NCBI GenBank assembly: GCA_947652115.1
Contig: OX393569.1
Span: 16,341,508 to 16,405,507, forward strand
Direction: 5' to 3'
DNA length: 64,000 nt
Source: Blastomussa wellsi
Taxonomy: Eukaryota; Cnidaria; Anthozoa; Scleractinia; Plerogyridae
The notes under the pieces were generated by a model, which saw only the letters and a list, made by a program, of their open reading frames with translations, did no database searches and was not told the DNA's origin. Shown here piece after piece: positions 1 through 12,933 of this stretch (the stretch's first letter is position 1; each line of letters opens with the position of its first letter). A program made the translations under genes and the position numbers.

Positions 1-1
1 G

Positions 2-3000
2 AACCCCAGAGCTTCCAGCTCAGGTAATCATGACAAAGGAATTTTGGATCTGGTACAGTTCCTGAATCGCAGTGCTTCAAATGCCATGAGGCTGGGTCAT
101 CCTGAGCCAGGTCTAGAGCATGATACAGGGAGACGTGATGAAAGATGTGCAATTCACACAAAGTACTTTCCAGGTTTGTGTTCTTCAGATTGCGTTGATG
201 CAATGGGTGCGGTCAGCACCATTTTAGGCACCCATACACCTCTCTGTAAACCTGACTGTGATCTTCAGCATCACTTATTGACAAGTGCTGTTTTCAGCTC
301 ATCTGTCATGTTCCGTGCTGCTAGTTTGGATGGCATTCCCTTGACGTTCAAGCTGTGTCTTCAAACCTGCTTCACAGCAGGCTGGGATCGGCACATGAGT
401 GTTCCAGATCCTCATGATAGTCTGCGGTATCCATTGCTACACTTGGTCTGCATGAGTGGAAATCTTCTTGCTGCGACAAAACTTATTCAAGAAATGAAGT
501 TTACTGTAAATGTCCCCACAAAAACTAAAGAAACTCCTCTTCATTTAACTGCTCGGTACTTTCCTATCACCCATGCAGAGAGGAAGGTTCTCAACTTCCA
601 GGCTATTTTGAACTTTCTTATTGCTGAAGATCAAGAGATTCTATTCAAGGCGGATCTAAAGGGAGATACAGTGTTGCACATTTTGGCCATGTGTTTCAAT
701 GGAATTGCAAGAAAATTGGCAAAACCAGGCGATGCACCACACAATAAGAGCTTTTTGGTTAAGCAAAAGAACTGTTATGTTAAAGCATTGAAAGTTTGCC
801 TGCATAAACTTTCAGATCTCCAATTGGGTAGCAAACTTTGTAAAAAACAAATTTGCAAGCTGGTGCATGACAGGAACAATGCTGATAAAACACTGTTGGA
901 CATTCTTCAAGCTGGTCCAGACAGAGTCATGGCGATGATACTTAATATGTATGCCAAGGAGATGTTGCCATATTGTTTTGATGATGAAAGACATGATCTG
1001 GTTAGCAGTGTATGCCCTTCATCCTGCCCTTGCAGTGGTAAAGCAGCAAGACTAGAGGACCCAGCTAATGGAACAACACAGGCTTGCATGAGTGAAGGTA
1101 ATGACTTGTGGAATTTGTGATGTTTTTGTTGATCACAGCCAGTCAACACACCCCTGCCTTCTAATTTACTTTTATCAGCTGGGTGCATGTGCAAGCATAG
1201 CTTTTACTCTGCAGCTACTTTATTTGTATTTTTTTCATTTTGTTGGTGACCCCTCCTTAGCCACTGATTAAAAGTTAACACTAATTAACATTAATCAAAG
1301 TATAAAATAATGAAAGTGGCAAATTATATCCAATGACTTCTAATTTAATATGCAGAGTTACACCCAGATTTCGTAAGATGCGGGAAATAAATATTCCAGC
1401 TATGCTGTGCTTTTTATTTGATCCTTTATTATACAAGTATTAGAAAGAGAAAAAACATCTTTTCATTCAAAAACCTGCAAAGTACTGTATGAACAAAACA
1501 CCACTTGGCCTTATGATTCCCGGCTGAGTATTGTATATTGGATTTCAGACCCTGTCACGCTTCAGTATAACACAACAACTGGAAATACTAGGCACATCTG
1601 TGAAGCCATTGCTATTATTTTGTTTGATTTGATCCGTTTATTATATATATATGAATATCAGATAGAGAACAGACATCTCTGCCATCAAAGTGGTGTATAA
1701 ACAAGCGTCTGGCATATAACTCTTTGAAAGAACACAACAACTGGAAGCAATATTACCAGGCCCATCTACAAAGCCATGGGAACTTAAATGTATAGTTAAA
1801 TTTTCATCACGCTGCTTTAAGATCTCAAGTGATCTTCTTGTCAATATTGTGGTGTTTGCCAATATCAAAGCAATGTAATTTTGCTCTAGGTTACTGTTTC
1901 GTGGTTCAAGTCTGAGAAGAACTACACCCGAGTAAAATGTGGCTGCTTTTTAATGGAAAAGCACATGGAAAGTGAAATTTGATAAAGGGGAGCACGTGAT
2001 CTGGTCACCTGTACAAATACCAAATAGAATGTGTGATGGTGTTGTTACAGTTACAAGGTTGCAAAGGATTTTTTTTCTGTTCGAAATGAGATGTCTGACT
2101 ATTTCACCATTTTGATCGGCCATGATATTATTTTGCACTATACTCTTTTCTTCCCTTCTCTATAACAGACAGTTTGCTTGGTATCAACACGTTTTTGGAT
2201 CAGCTGAAAATTAACAAACAAAAACTGTATTCAAGCCTTGTGACCCATCAGGCTGGGTTTCCTTAGCACGAAGCAACTTGGATTAAACTCATTGTCAATG
2301 GATGAGCATGGGGAAGGTCCTGTGGAAGGGTCCTGAAGCAGGGCATGCAGGTATCCATGACAACCCTGGGAGTGGTAACCACCACCAGGCACCATCACAC
2401 TGAACAAATCAGTGAATATAATTACCAACCTGCATACTTGCCCTTTCACCAACAAGGGAGAGAGGGTGTGGTAGCAAAAACTGCAGCAAACAAGCATGCT
2501 TCAATAAAAGGTTCAAAACAACTGCACAATCTCACACATGTGCCCTGTAGAACCCCGCATGTTGCTGCACCTCGCAGTCCGAAGATTACCGCTGACCAGT
2601 ATTGGCTCAATTTTAACTAAACCTAAATTGGGAGGCTAGTCCATGGCAGGTTTATCCCATTCATACACCTGGGTGAAGGGAGGCAATATGAGAGTGTCTT
2701 GCCCAAGAACACAGTGCAGGGACTCTTCAACCATTAGGCCACACATCTACTTCTTCAACCATTAGGCCACACATCTACTTCTTCATCTGAAATAGACTTG
2801 AGAAAATCAGGTTTTGGTGCAATACAGGGTAAGGGTTTTAGGAAGTGCACTGCAAACCCCCTCTCCCCACAGAGATCCCTACCAAGCTCTGTACCTAGGC
2901 AGGGCTGCAAATAACATACACACAGCTTCCTATTTAAAATAAACCTATAACAGAACATATTGTTAGACAACCATAAAGATGTGCATCTTTTGCTCGTGTC

Positions 3001-4525
3001 TGTTTGGTCCAGCTGCTCAGTGCATTTGTCAGGGTTCGGACAGGTCCTGGAAAACCTGGAAAGTCCTGGAATTACAGGTCCTGGAAAGTCCCGGAAATAT
3101 GTTAAACTCAATAAATGAATTTTTCTGAGCAAACTTTATAAGAAACGTGAGGCTTACAGCTGGAATAATTTATATTGGGATCTTGGACGAAAAAAGAGTT
3201 TATAGTGAATTTTGGAGTCCTTGAAAATTGGATATGAGTCCTAGAAAAGGCCTGGAAATTTGTCTGTGAAAAGGGGTATGGTTTGTTTATTTCACACATG
3301 TGTTGCTGTCTGTTTTTCGGTTCATTTGATGGGCATTTTTATGCAGTCTGTATCCTTTGCCTTGTTAAACAAAAATATCAGAATGATGTAGTCCAAGAGT
3401 AAAAGTACATAATATCAACCCATGTAAATAGGATTAACCCTTCCCCAAAGCAGCTAGTGCTGTGGGTCATGGAACTCAAACCAATAATATCAATATAAGT
3501 GAATTTTTCTAGCTAAGTGATTGAGATCAAACATTCCGTTTTGACTTTTCTTAATTTCTAAACATTAGTAGGCAAACTTGTATGAAAGACTCTCCAACAG
3601 CAAGACCAGTCGTCAGTTGTCCAGGATGCCAGTGTTGCAGACTAGTTTTACCCTCTACAGACTTCAATAATAATAATTAACCATTTAAAGTAAAGCCTAT
3701 AGTCACAATCATAAGAATTACACTCTACACCCTCAGCTTTTGTTTGCTTGGTTTGGCTGTTCAGACAATTAATTTCAGGGGGTTCATTAAGGGCCGGGCA
3801 CCAGTCAAATTAGACTTCTCTGTACTTACTTTATTTTATAAGAAAAACTAAAAATGCCTGTCTGAAATACCCTACTGACCTCCTGCACAAAAACGTGATG
3901 AAACTCCTTTAATTTTGATGTTCAGCCTGCTGTTCATTCTGGTTGTTGGTGTTATTTGCATCCTGCACATTATAAATCATATAAAAACCAAAATGTTAAA
4001 ACCTGAGTGTAAAGTTCTGAAACGTTATGGTTTTAATAATTATACAAAATGGTGCCCACGGTGTTGGAAGTAGTCCATCACTTATCAGTCAAGCAAAGAA
4101 CAGTCAGGCATGAGACAGTGCCCGACCAAAATTTGCCAATGTCTGCTGCAATCCCAACTGTGGTCGGACAATGTCCAGACATTTTTTTGTTCCAGTACAA
4201 ATGCAATACTTTGTGTTGGCAACATGTTACTATAATGTGATGTACAATGTCACTTCAATTTTGTCTTATGAAAGTGTTGACTTCATCAGACATGTGTCCT
4301 TTCATGGGAGAAAAATAATTTGCAGCTCTGTTAGGAGTATAATTTGGTTTTATCACCTGGGTTGATAATGTGAATTGGCCACCGTAAAGAGATTCAAGAG
4401 CTGACGTTTGGAGCGTTAGCCCTTCGCTCCGACGAAGGGCTAACGCTTGAAACGTCAGCTCTTGAATCTCTTTACAGTGGCCAATTCACATTATCAACCC
4501 AGTTGATAAAACTAAATTATTATAC

Positions 4526-4570
<45 letters not shown>

Positions 4571-7500
4571 CTATTCATCTGTTAGGAGTAGTAGTGAGGC
4601 ACGAAATGGTTAGTGTGCTGGACTCTAGATTGGGTGGTCCAGGTTTGAGCCCTGGCCGGGGCACTGTGTTGTGTTCTTGGGCAAGACACCTTACTCTCAC
4701 AGTGCCTCTCTCCACCCAGGTGTTTAAATGGATACCGGCGAAATAATGCTGGGGATAACCCTGTAATGGAGTAGCATCCCATCCAGGGGGAGTAGAAATA
4801 TTCATAGCCGCTTAATGCTACAGAAGCCGGGATAAGCTCTGGCAATATGTGCCACTAGACACAAGGCTTTACCTTTTTTAAGAGTAAAATGGGCAATGGC
4901 AAAACATTCAGACATGCTATGTACTTGGGAGGATAACTGCAATGGCTTTGAATGCCATCAAGAAGGAGTAGCAAGCAATACAGCTAATGGCTTTGTGCTA
5001 CAAAACTCAAATTAAGTGCATTGAGCCACTTAGCTCTAAAAAGACAGTAATCTCATCAAACGATCTACCTGGAATTCATCTGTAGCAAATTGTCGGTTTT
5101 CAGAAAATGAAAGTGAAGGTACCAAAAATTTGAATTTTAAGCCCTATTTATCCTTGCAGCCAAAATAGTAAGGTGCCACTCTTCACCCTTGCCTCTCTGG
5201 CAAATCAGGCTTAAGTTCATCCTTGCCAAAATTAAAAAATTACCCTTGCCAATATCTTATTGTATTGATAGGGTTCTAATCTTAATTATTTTATGCAGGT
5301 GAAAGCTCTGCTCAAGAACCGGTGTCATCTTCACAAAGTCCTGCTGCTAATGATAGCCACAGTACCACTGAAGTCTCTGAGCCACAGCCAACTGCTGGCC
5401 TTTCTCCACACGTTCAAGTGGTACCAGCATCTTCGGCACCTAAAAGACCCCAAGCACAAGTGCATAGCATTCAGGTTATAGGGCAAGCAACAACAGGCAA
5501 CCCATCTCCCCAGGAAAACACCACTGCACAACCAGTGCAGCATATTCCAGTGGTCTTCATCAAACAGGAACCATATTTTGACGAGGACCTTTTTGAAAAC
5601 CCTGATCCTCCTCCGTCAAACCCACCATCACCGTCACTTGGACAAGGTTCTCAGGCAGTGACGAATGCATCTTCAAGTAGCAATCGACCACCAACTGCTG
5701 GTACCCAAACCACCGGCATGCCTCAACAACATGCACAAGCAACAAGGACACCAAGTGTCAGCCAGCCAGGAGGGGCAACAACAATCGCACCCAGTGCCAG
5801 CCTGACAGCGCAGTGTCAAACAAGAGCCCCTGTGGATCTATCAGGAAGAGAGGTGTTGCCAAGATCAAAAGAAGTACATAGTAAGCGAAAATCAGATGAA
5901 TCAATCCAGGAAGTGGCTTTACAAACACTAAGCCGATATACTACAGACTACAGGATAGGTAGGACCTTTAGTATTAGCTTCATATAATATATGATATTTT
6001 TGGTCAAAAAAATTTATTAACATTGCAAGTAATCCCACCTTCAGCCGGGTTACTGAGACAGTTTTTTTTTTAATTTTGTCCAATCCACCCAACCCAGACA
6101 AATTTTATTTAGGTCACCCTGGAAGGCACAATGGCCTGATGGTCAGGACGCAGAGCTGGAGATGTAATAGTCTGCGTTCGACTCCTCATGGTGGTAGACT
6201 AGTGCATTGTGTTCTTAGGCAAGACACTTTATCTCAAAGTGCCTCTCTCCGCCCAGGTGTATAGCTAGTGGCAAATGCTAGGGGTAAACCTACAATAGAC
6301 TAAAGTCCCATTCAGTGGGAGTACAAATAATTGTAGTTATTTAATCCTGCAGAAACTGGGATAAGCTCTGGTAGTATGGGTTGGCAAGTGGAGGTTACTA
6401 TTTAATCATGTGGGGTGCTTATGTTCAGATTTTACTGTATTATTAAACAAGGGTGTAGTTTCTTGAAATTACAAGCAAAAATGATTGTTGTTAAAATATC
6501 TTTTCCTTTTCAGAATTTCTGCACACGCCTCTTTGTGATCAAAATTGCAGCATTGACCATCACCCCTTAATCCTGACGTTGCTGAGAACCTCAAATAGAC
6601 TTATTTGTCGAGGTCCAGTGAATAGTTTCACACAACTTCTAGAAACCTCCAAAGCCAATTTCCTTAAATGCCTCAAGAAGAACCTTGATGATGGTTTTGC
6701 TAAAGATGTTGACGTGACTGATGGCTTGGATGTTTTACAGTACCCGCTAATTCATCTGGCAGGAATTTTCTTCAAGTACACTGTAGTAGACATGTTGGTG
6801 CATCTTGGTTTTGAGAGAAATCCTCGTTCACCAAGAACAGGGGAGCTACCATTGCACTCAACATTTTGCCACTGCTACAACACTGGCTTGAAACTGTACA
6901 AGTCTTTTGCCCTTAACCGAAATTTTGAGAAACTGTTTTCCAAGGTCTTCCAGTCATTTACCAGGGGAACCAATATGATGGAGCTTCTGTCGCAGCAAGA
7001 TCGAAATGGAGACACACCTTTGCATGTAGCAGCCAAAAAAATGATTGAGCAGCCAGCTCCAGTCATAAGGCCATTAGAAATTGTTGCAACAGCAGTTCCT
7101 GATTCAACTCAGGAAAGGGGGTCAAGCAGTTCCAAAAGAGGAGCACCTGATAATGATTCTGTGGTTTCCAAGCTTCCCACTGAACAGGATCGGTATCGAA
7201 TAGAATTTTACATACAGTGCTTAGGGCATATTCTCAAAAGGCTCCAGGAAGTTGCAACAAAGAGTCGCAAAGTGGACGTCAACCTTGTAAAACCTGTGTT
7301 GTTAGTGAAAAATAATGATGGAGAAACTTTTCTGGAGATTATGTGCAAGAAGCACCACTTAACTCAAGTTGCCATAAATGCAGTTGTCACCAAATTTCCC
7401 TGTCCAGCTTTGTTTGACTGTGTTAAGCAGTGCATTCCCCAGTCCTGCTGGCCAGCTGTCTGTCTGCAGCCTGTTGTTGAAGAAGAGAGTGCGACAAGCG

Positions 7501-8916
7501 GTGTCAATCAAAGTGAAACTGTGTCCTCTCACATGGAGTTGCCTAAACCCTCTGACATACATTCAGGTAAGTTTTTGTCTGTTTTCGGGTGGAGGGGGGG
7601 GGGGGGGCAGGGAGTGGCTGCAGTTATGTGAACCTCCCTCTGTTTTTCTCTTGGCTCCATTCTTTTTAGCCACATCCCCGTAAGTGATTATAATATTTAG
7701 CAAGAACCTTAAAGGCCCATGTTTATCCAGGTGGCTTTGTGTGCTTGTCCTTTGTTTTTGGAGTGGATCATTTCTTGAATCTCCCGAGGAGAATACTGGC
7801 AAGTGAAAATTTTCAGCTATGTGAAATTCCGGCAATGTATTCAGGGTGACAATGGGCCTTTAAAATTTGGCGTAAAATTAACTACAGTTTTCTCTCTTGA
7901 AATACACAATATCATTGAAAGTCTTGAAAAAAACATCTTGCATAGGGTTGTCAAAATAAGCCGGCTACCGGCGCATTTCACCTGCTATTCCGAATACTAC
8001 GCCGGCTACTCTGAATGTTAGTAGGTCAGTTCTGAGTGTGATATTGGAGAAATAAAATGGAAATAGCCGCCTAATTTTTGGATGGAACCTGCTACTCAAA
8101 AACCTACTGACAACCCTGCTTGCAACCAACACAAATGTCTGAGGCTTAAATTACTCACGGATCATGGTTGCGGCATGCATGTGATATTCTGATTTGATCA
8201 TAGGTTTCTTGGCAATCTGTTTTTGGTTGTGTTAGGGGGAGCTTGGAAAGCTCAGTTCATGCCCCTACCACTGATGTAAGGGCCTAAGATTTGTTGCACA
8301 TTTATTTATAACAGATGCACATACTTCAAAACCAGAGTCGCCAAAGCCATCTTCAGATGTCGGTATGACACAAGTAACACCAACTCTGTCCAGCACAGCT
8401 CAACAGTCCAGTGCCACACCCTTGGCAGCTACACCCACACCTACTCAGAGAGTAGCAGCTGTAGTTTCACCCACACCAGGTTCCAACACAAGTGATCTCC
8501 TAGATTCTGTGCTAACACCTGTCATGGCAAACCCCGGGCATGCTACGTTGAGACCTAACACCAAACGCAAGATCATTGAGGCCTTGAGAGAGGACTACAC
8601 CGAGAGACTGGAATTGGCTGTGAAGGGGAGACGTGAAGTGGAGGAAGACATTCTCAAACACAAGTCAAAGACAGAGGAACTTGCACTGGGGGTGGCAAAG
8701 AAAAGGGAAGAAATGGAAAAGTTAGAAAAAGAGCTTCAAGAGTTACAGAAAGAAATGTGGCACAAGAATCAAGCTATCCAAGCTCTGGAAAACAGCCTTG
8801 TTCAATTTACAAAAGAGGAAGAAGAACTCACAAAGAACCTGATGGTTCTCCAGGATGCAGATCCAGAACCTCCAGCCAAAAAGAGCAAAAGCCAGGGAAA
8901 TGATAACTCTGAATGA
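2..8916 (+). CDS. Gene 1: double-headed HTPxC/ankyrin/coiled-coil protein, 5' end outside window
   Basis: Function unknown; probably nuclear by inference. Four exons join in frame: 2-1097, 5299-5958, 6514-7566 and 8315-8916, with GT-AG borders and every intron in phase 1 (1136 codons seen, stop TGA). The frame is open to the left edge, so the start is missing. Exon A carries HTPLCKPDCDLQHH (partial-protein residues 78-91) and ankyrin-like stretches such as GDTVLHILA. The second exon is a Pro/Ser/Thr-rich linker with FIKQEP, which fits the SUMO acceptor pattern psi-K-x-E. The third exon is a second head, HTPLCDQNCSIDHH followed by ankyrin-like repeats (DRNGDTPLHVAAKK). The last exon has a linker, about 110 residues of charged coiled coil and a basic PAKKSKSQ tail. 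No other member here has two heads. Exon borders are well supported; the role is not. Confidence 0.82.
1405..1786. repeat. Degenerate tandem duplication, two units of about 170-200 bases
   Basis: Unit 1 (about 1405-1612) and unit 2 (about 1618-1786) share the same ordered landmarks. Each has a TTTGATC..TTTATTATA block, then GA-rich AGA..ACATCT, then GTATGAACAA / GTATAAACAA, then ACACAACAACTGGAA, and ends in a CATCTRYRAAGCCAT block. Spacing between landmarks differs slightly, so the copies are old. Confidence 0.55.
2639..2740 (-). repeat. Fragment of tRNA-derived SINE family A
   Basis: Read on the minus strand it has the SINE-A middle: GTGTTCTTGGGCAAGACAC, then GCCTCCCTTCACCCAGGTGTA. It is followed at 2724-2785 by a roughly 29-base unit (CTTCAACCATTAGGCCACAC..) repeated twice in tandem, apparently from the tRNA-like head. 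Confidence 0.55.
3777..3915. repeat. Dispersed repeat, copy 1 of 2
   Basis: The block GGTTCATTAAGGGCCGGGCA ... TTTTATAAGAAAAACTAAAA ... ACTGACCTCCTGCACAAAAA ... GAAACTCC recurs, same orientation, at 26511-26690. Copy 2 has about 30 extra bases near its 5' side. Identity of the element is unknown. Confidence 0.55.
4340..4578. mobile_element. Foldback MITE-like element with 12-base flanking direct repeats
   Basis: The left arm from about 4340 and the right arm to about 4525 are near-perfect reverse complements meeting at CCCTTCGCTCCGACGAAGGG, an arm length close to 90 bases. The right side continues to 4578 with a tail ending TTTCTTTAGAAACTTACCCC. CTGTTAGGAGTA occurs at 4328-4339 and 4579-4590, as expected of a target duplication but unusually long. 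A diverged copy in the opposite orientation lies at 48955-49085. Confidence 0.75.
4594..4882 (+). repeat. tRNA-derived SINE, family A, nearly full length
   Basis: The head looks like a tRNA promoter: A-box-like TGGTTAGTGTGCTGGACTC and B-box-like GGTTTGAGCCC. The shared body follows: GTGTTGTGTTCTTGGGCAAG, CCTCTCTCCACCCAGGTGT, ACCCTGTAATGGAGTAGCAT, CCGGGATAAGCTCTGG. The same body recurs at 6118, 17655, 61803 and, reversed, at 63028. It is not a functional tRNA, because the acceptor and anticodon stems do not fold. Transcription by RNA polymerase III is inferred from the boxes. Confidence 0.75.
6118..6395 (+). repeat. tRNA-derived SINE, family A (in intron 2 of gene 1)
   Basis: Shares the family A body with the 4594 copy: GTGTTCTTAGGCAAGACACT, TGCCTCTCTCCGCCCAGGTG, GGGATAAGCTCTGGTAGTAT. 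The head keeps a B-box-like GCGTTCGACTCC. It occupies most of the 5959-6513 intron between the linker exon and the second head exon. Confidence 0.7.
7567..8314 (+). other. Intron 3 of gene 1
   Basis: A GTAAGT donor follows ATTCAG and the acceptor is TTATAACAG. Near the 5' end is a G-run (about 7591-7607). Otherwise I see only AT-rich unique-looking sequence. Confidence 0.6.
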
Positions 8917-11900
8917 GATAAAGCGTTAGGAGGATTCAAGAACATTGAAGCAGGCTGCATAAACCACATCTCACTCTAAATTCAGCGATACGCCACTCCT
9001 GCTAGCAGTTGGTGATAAGCTTCCGTCAGTCAAAACTTAATGACCTTGTCTGTTCAATCAAACCCTTCAAAGGTGTTTTTAAACAAACTCTTCCAGGTCT
9101 GATGGAAGCCTGTCTCCAACTGCTTGCAGGAGTTTAGATTCCATGGGTTGCATATCACTGAACTTGATGGTAAGCTCTGTTGCTGGACTGTTCTGCAATG
9201 TTCAGAAATCCTATGTGAAGTGAACAGTCCAACTTTTCTATTCTAACAGTATACAAAATGCATACATACCAGAAAGGAGTACTCTTATTTTGATTTCATA
9301 AGAGCAGTAGAGTAAATCTTTTACTATGCAACAATCTGTGACATGGCAAAACATCATTATTGGATTTTATTATGATAGTGATTTCATTTATTTTTAAACT
9401 TTCCATAGTATTAAAGTTGCACATATTGTTATCACACCTCCATGTAAGATAAGATGGTTTTGAGCCCAAAGTTATATACGAAATTGAATCTGTAATGAAA
9501 AATTATTTTATCACTTGGTTTTTAGATAAACAACTGTGGCTATTGTTTTTCTCTGATGTTAACACTTAGGAAACCACAGGCCTTGTAGGTTTTAGTTTGG
9601 GACTGTAGTTATACAATAAGTCAATAATCATTGAATTTAACATCTGCACACCTTCCAAGAAGAGTTGGGTTTAATCCAAACTGCAATTCCTGTTATGCTG
9701 CAGGTATACCATAGTGGTGTAAGATAACTTTGTTCTGATCTCGGGGCTGTGACACATTACAAATTAATTTTGTTAATGTGAACCCCCACTGCTCTGGGAA
9801 ATGGAGTCCCAAGCAAACAGCACTGCTCTGTTTCTAATCAGCTCATATCAGAAAAATATACACCAGTATACTAAAATGCAACAGGTATCTCAAGGACACT
9901 GAAGATTCTTGATAAAGTTATGGTCATATATTGACAGCAATCATCCTAAACTTATTAATATCCCTGTTCTGGTTAGATGGAAACAAGTACCTAGTTTGGT
10001 TGGAAGCTGACATTGCTGCTTAGGTTGCCGTGCAAATGAAACACGTTCAGTAGTTTTATCAAAATAATTAAAACTCTCAGTCTGAAGACTCCCAAGTTGG
10101 TGTTTGTTTCTGCAATGTTAAGCCATGTTTTTACCACGTTTGAACATAACTTTAGATGTTACTGAAAGATTTTAGTTGAAGAGTAAAAGGTTTTAGAAAA
10201 TAGAGGATTATTTATTCACAGTATTTCACTCCAATCTCTAACAAGTAATGTCATTATTGAGACAGAAAGACAGACCTTCAACTTGAATAATTCCTTTTGT
10301 AATTGGTAGGTTTGAAGGTAGAAATCATGCTAAGTAGTTTTTAGCTGTTTAAATTAAATAGGCATGAAAAGATAAAGGTTTTTTAACAGCCAAGTGAGAT
10401 GTAAGAATATATTATTTCTTATGTACAAATTTATTAACTCTTTCAACCCAAAGTGGTAAAATTCTAATTTTTCTTTACAAAACAGCACAAAGTCGAGAAA
10501 TTAAATAAAGCAATTGGTCATTAAGTGGACTATTTTGATCAACAAATGATTCTCGTATCAAGTTGTATATCACACTATACAAACCTGTTTGGAGAACTTG
10601 TATGTTTGGGCTTGAAGGGTTCATAGATTGATTAAAATCTCATATTGTAGTAACCTATTGTTCATTAGGTTTTAAAAAAGTTATTTTTCTTTATTTAAAT
10701 GTCCATCTCATTATCTGTAGCTAGCTAATTCATTCACTGTAATTCCTTGTGAAACTTGATGCTATTAAAATCAAATTCTAGTAATTTTGTCACATTGCTG
10801 TCAGAACTGCATAGGTGGTGGGGCAGGGGGGCTGCAGCCCCCCTCCCACCCCAACAAAAATTTGGGGGGTGTAGCCCCCCACGTTTCAGTAACTGACTCT
10901 TACCCAGTTGGAAAGGATAATTCTTCGTGTCTTGCCATTTTCTCATAGGAGATGACTGGGGACGAGTCAGTTTCAGTACCCAAATTATTGCTGTCACAAT
11001 ATAGAACTGATTTGGCAGAATCTTACTTGCCAGTCTGCAGTTAGCCTGTTCTATCTAAAGCCTTCATTTGTCAAGGTATAATATCTAGAAGGAACGAAAA
11101 GTTGAAATCATCAGCAACAATTTTCAATTAAAACTACAATTATTAGGTCTGTCGACATCACAATCAAACTGATTCAGTTCCTCAGTGTGGTGCATGCAGT
11201 AAGCTATCGTTAGGTAATAATGATGTATTGAATGCCAATTTTGAAAACGGGGTCAGAATTTGGAGATATGGGTGGCACATACCCACAAAAACCTCCTTGA
11301 AGCTCCTTGAGCCCCAAACTTGGCTTGGTGTACAATGAGCCTGCAGGTTTTACAAGTCCCAAGTCAAGGAGGCACAGCCAAGTGGACTATGGTTTGTGAA
11401 TTTTGGAAAAATTAGCTTAAATTTTTCAAACTCTTCATTTGTAATCCATTTCAATCTTCACCATCCTTGTTCCTTTTTGGTTTAGTATCACCTATTTGAT
11501 GTTTTTCTACCTTAGCAACTATTATTTTAAGGTTTCCTGTGTTTCAAGTGACTTAAAATATTGTGCTGTAGCTCCAAGCCAAAAGAAAAATGCTTGTGTA
11601 GGTATACACTATCAAAGATAAGCATACTACAGTGACTGTATACTAGGTAAACTCAATCTGACTGGCTAACACAAGCACCTACTATTCAACAATTAGATTA
11701 TGAGCTCAAGATTTCTATCGCACTATAGCTGATGAGCGCAAAGCCTTAATCAACTACTGGTATCACAAGGTTGAAATCAAGAGCGAATAATCTAATTGTT
11801 TTAGTATAAATCAACTGGATGTCCAAAACTTGACAAGATTATCAAAATCTTTTTCCTTTGAAAAGCTGTAATAATGTTTGACATTTTACTTGGTGTCCAG

Positions 11901-12933
11901 GTAAGATAGATGGTCTAAGTGAAAATCATGTATGGTTTTCAAAGGTGGTCGATCAGCAGTATTACCCAACATGACATTTAATCGTAAAAGGAAACATATA
12001 GTGACCAAGTTGGCAGTAAATATATTGTAAAAAGTCTCACCAGCTAATGTTTGTGTATTGCCAAGAAGGGTAAATTAAGACTGGCGCATGCGCAGTGCAT
12101 TCAAAAACTTGAGCGGATCATTATGCAAACAAACTGAATTTTCTCGAAACCCAGGCATTAGAAATTGGTGAATTTTTGCATGCTTCCAGACTATATTATG
12201 ACTCAAGACCTGAAGCAGAAAAATACAAATCTGACAATAGCTGGAGTACCTACCCCTCTCTGCTTAGAAGGCCTGATACCCGGGCTAATCTGACTCAGCA
12301 ATATGCTTAGAATTTAGTTGAACACAATTTTTGTGAATAAATAAAAAGCTGATATCACAGTCTCATTAACATATGAACAATTTTTACGGTAAATAAAAAT
12401 CTGGATGAATGAAAACTCTATAATTTAACGTGTCTGTGTATTTAAAAAGTTATAAGAAAATGTTGAAGTTGATAAGTACCAGTAGTATTTTTCTTCAAAA
12501 TGGAAAAAAAATTTTTTTTAATTGCCTTTGATCTCTTCCTTTGCCATGGAAATGGCCTACTTATTAAAAAAAAAACAACTTCACAAATAGACTTCAGTAC
12601 GTTCATGATGAATAAAGCCATCTTTGGGAATATATAAAATAGCCTTCAAATGAAAGGAAACTTTAAACCAATAGCTAACTGAAAAAAAAGTGAAAATTTG
12701 AATTTCTAAGACTTTCATTCACAAAACTAGAATTAATTTCTTTTTATCAAACTTTCTGTAGAAAAGGGGCATTTTCTGTTACTTCAAGAAAGCACCTCAA
12801 TTTGGCACACAATGCAGACCAGCACTGGAATACCCTCGGGGAACACGTATGTCATTCATTTGTACTTGAGCGTTTATCATTGTCGAAAACAACGACTTTG
12901 ACTTAATTGAACTCGTTGGCTTTTATTTGTGTC
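8917..12933. other. Intergenic gap between genes 1 and 2
   Basis: No supported gene. A GC-rich hairpin-like stretch with GGGGGGCTGCAGCCCCCC lies at about 10827-10844. AATAAA in TTAAATAAAGC near 10504 is a possible but distant poly(A) signal. A small inverted repeat lies at 11689-11803. The last 150 bases before gene 2 hold no TATA box or TGACGTCA that I could find. Confidence 0.5.
11689..11803. repeat. Small inverted-repeat element
   Basis: CAATTAGATTATGAGCTCAAG at the left end pairs imperfectly with AAGAGCGAATAATCTAATTG at the right. The end resembles GAGTAGTCTAATTGTTTTAG near 46029-46051, so both may come from one family. Confidence 0.45.

Larger units (their letters stand above)
1098..5298 (+). 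other. Intron 1 of gene 1, repeat-filled
   Basis: A 4.2-kb GT-AG intron (GTAATG donor, TTATGCAG acceptor). It holds a degenerate tandem duplication at 1405-1786, a SINE fragment at 2639-2740, a dispersed repeat at 3777-3915, a foldback element at 4340-4578 and a SINE at 4594-4882. Short direct copies of a CCTGGAAA-type motif lie near 3040-3100 and again near 3215-3260. No coding exon that would keep the frame was seen in it. Confidence 0.6.

Noticed and set aside
4594..4680. tRNA gene candidate (A- and B-box-like words)
   Set aside because: The boxes belong to a SINE that recurs at several places; the flanking bases do not form acceptor or anticodon stems.
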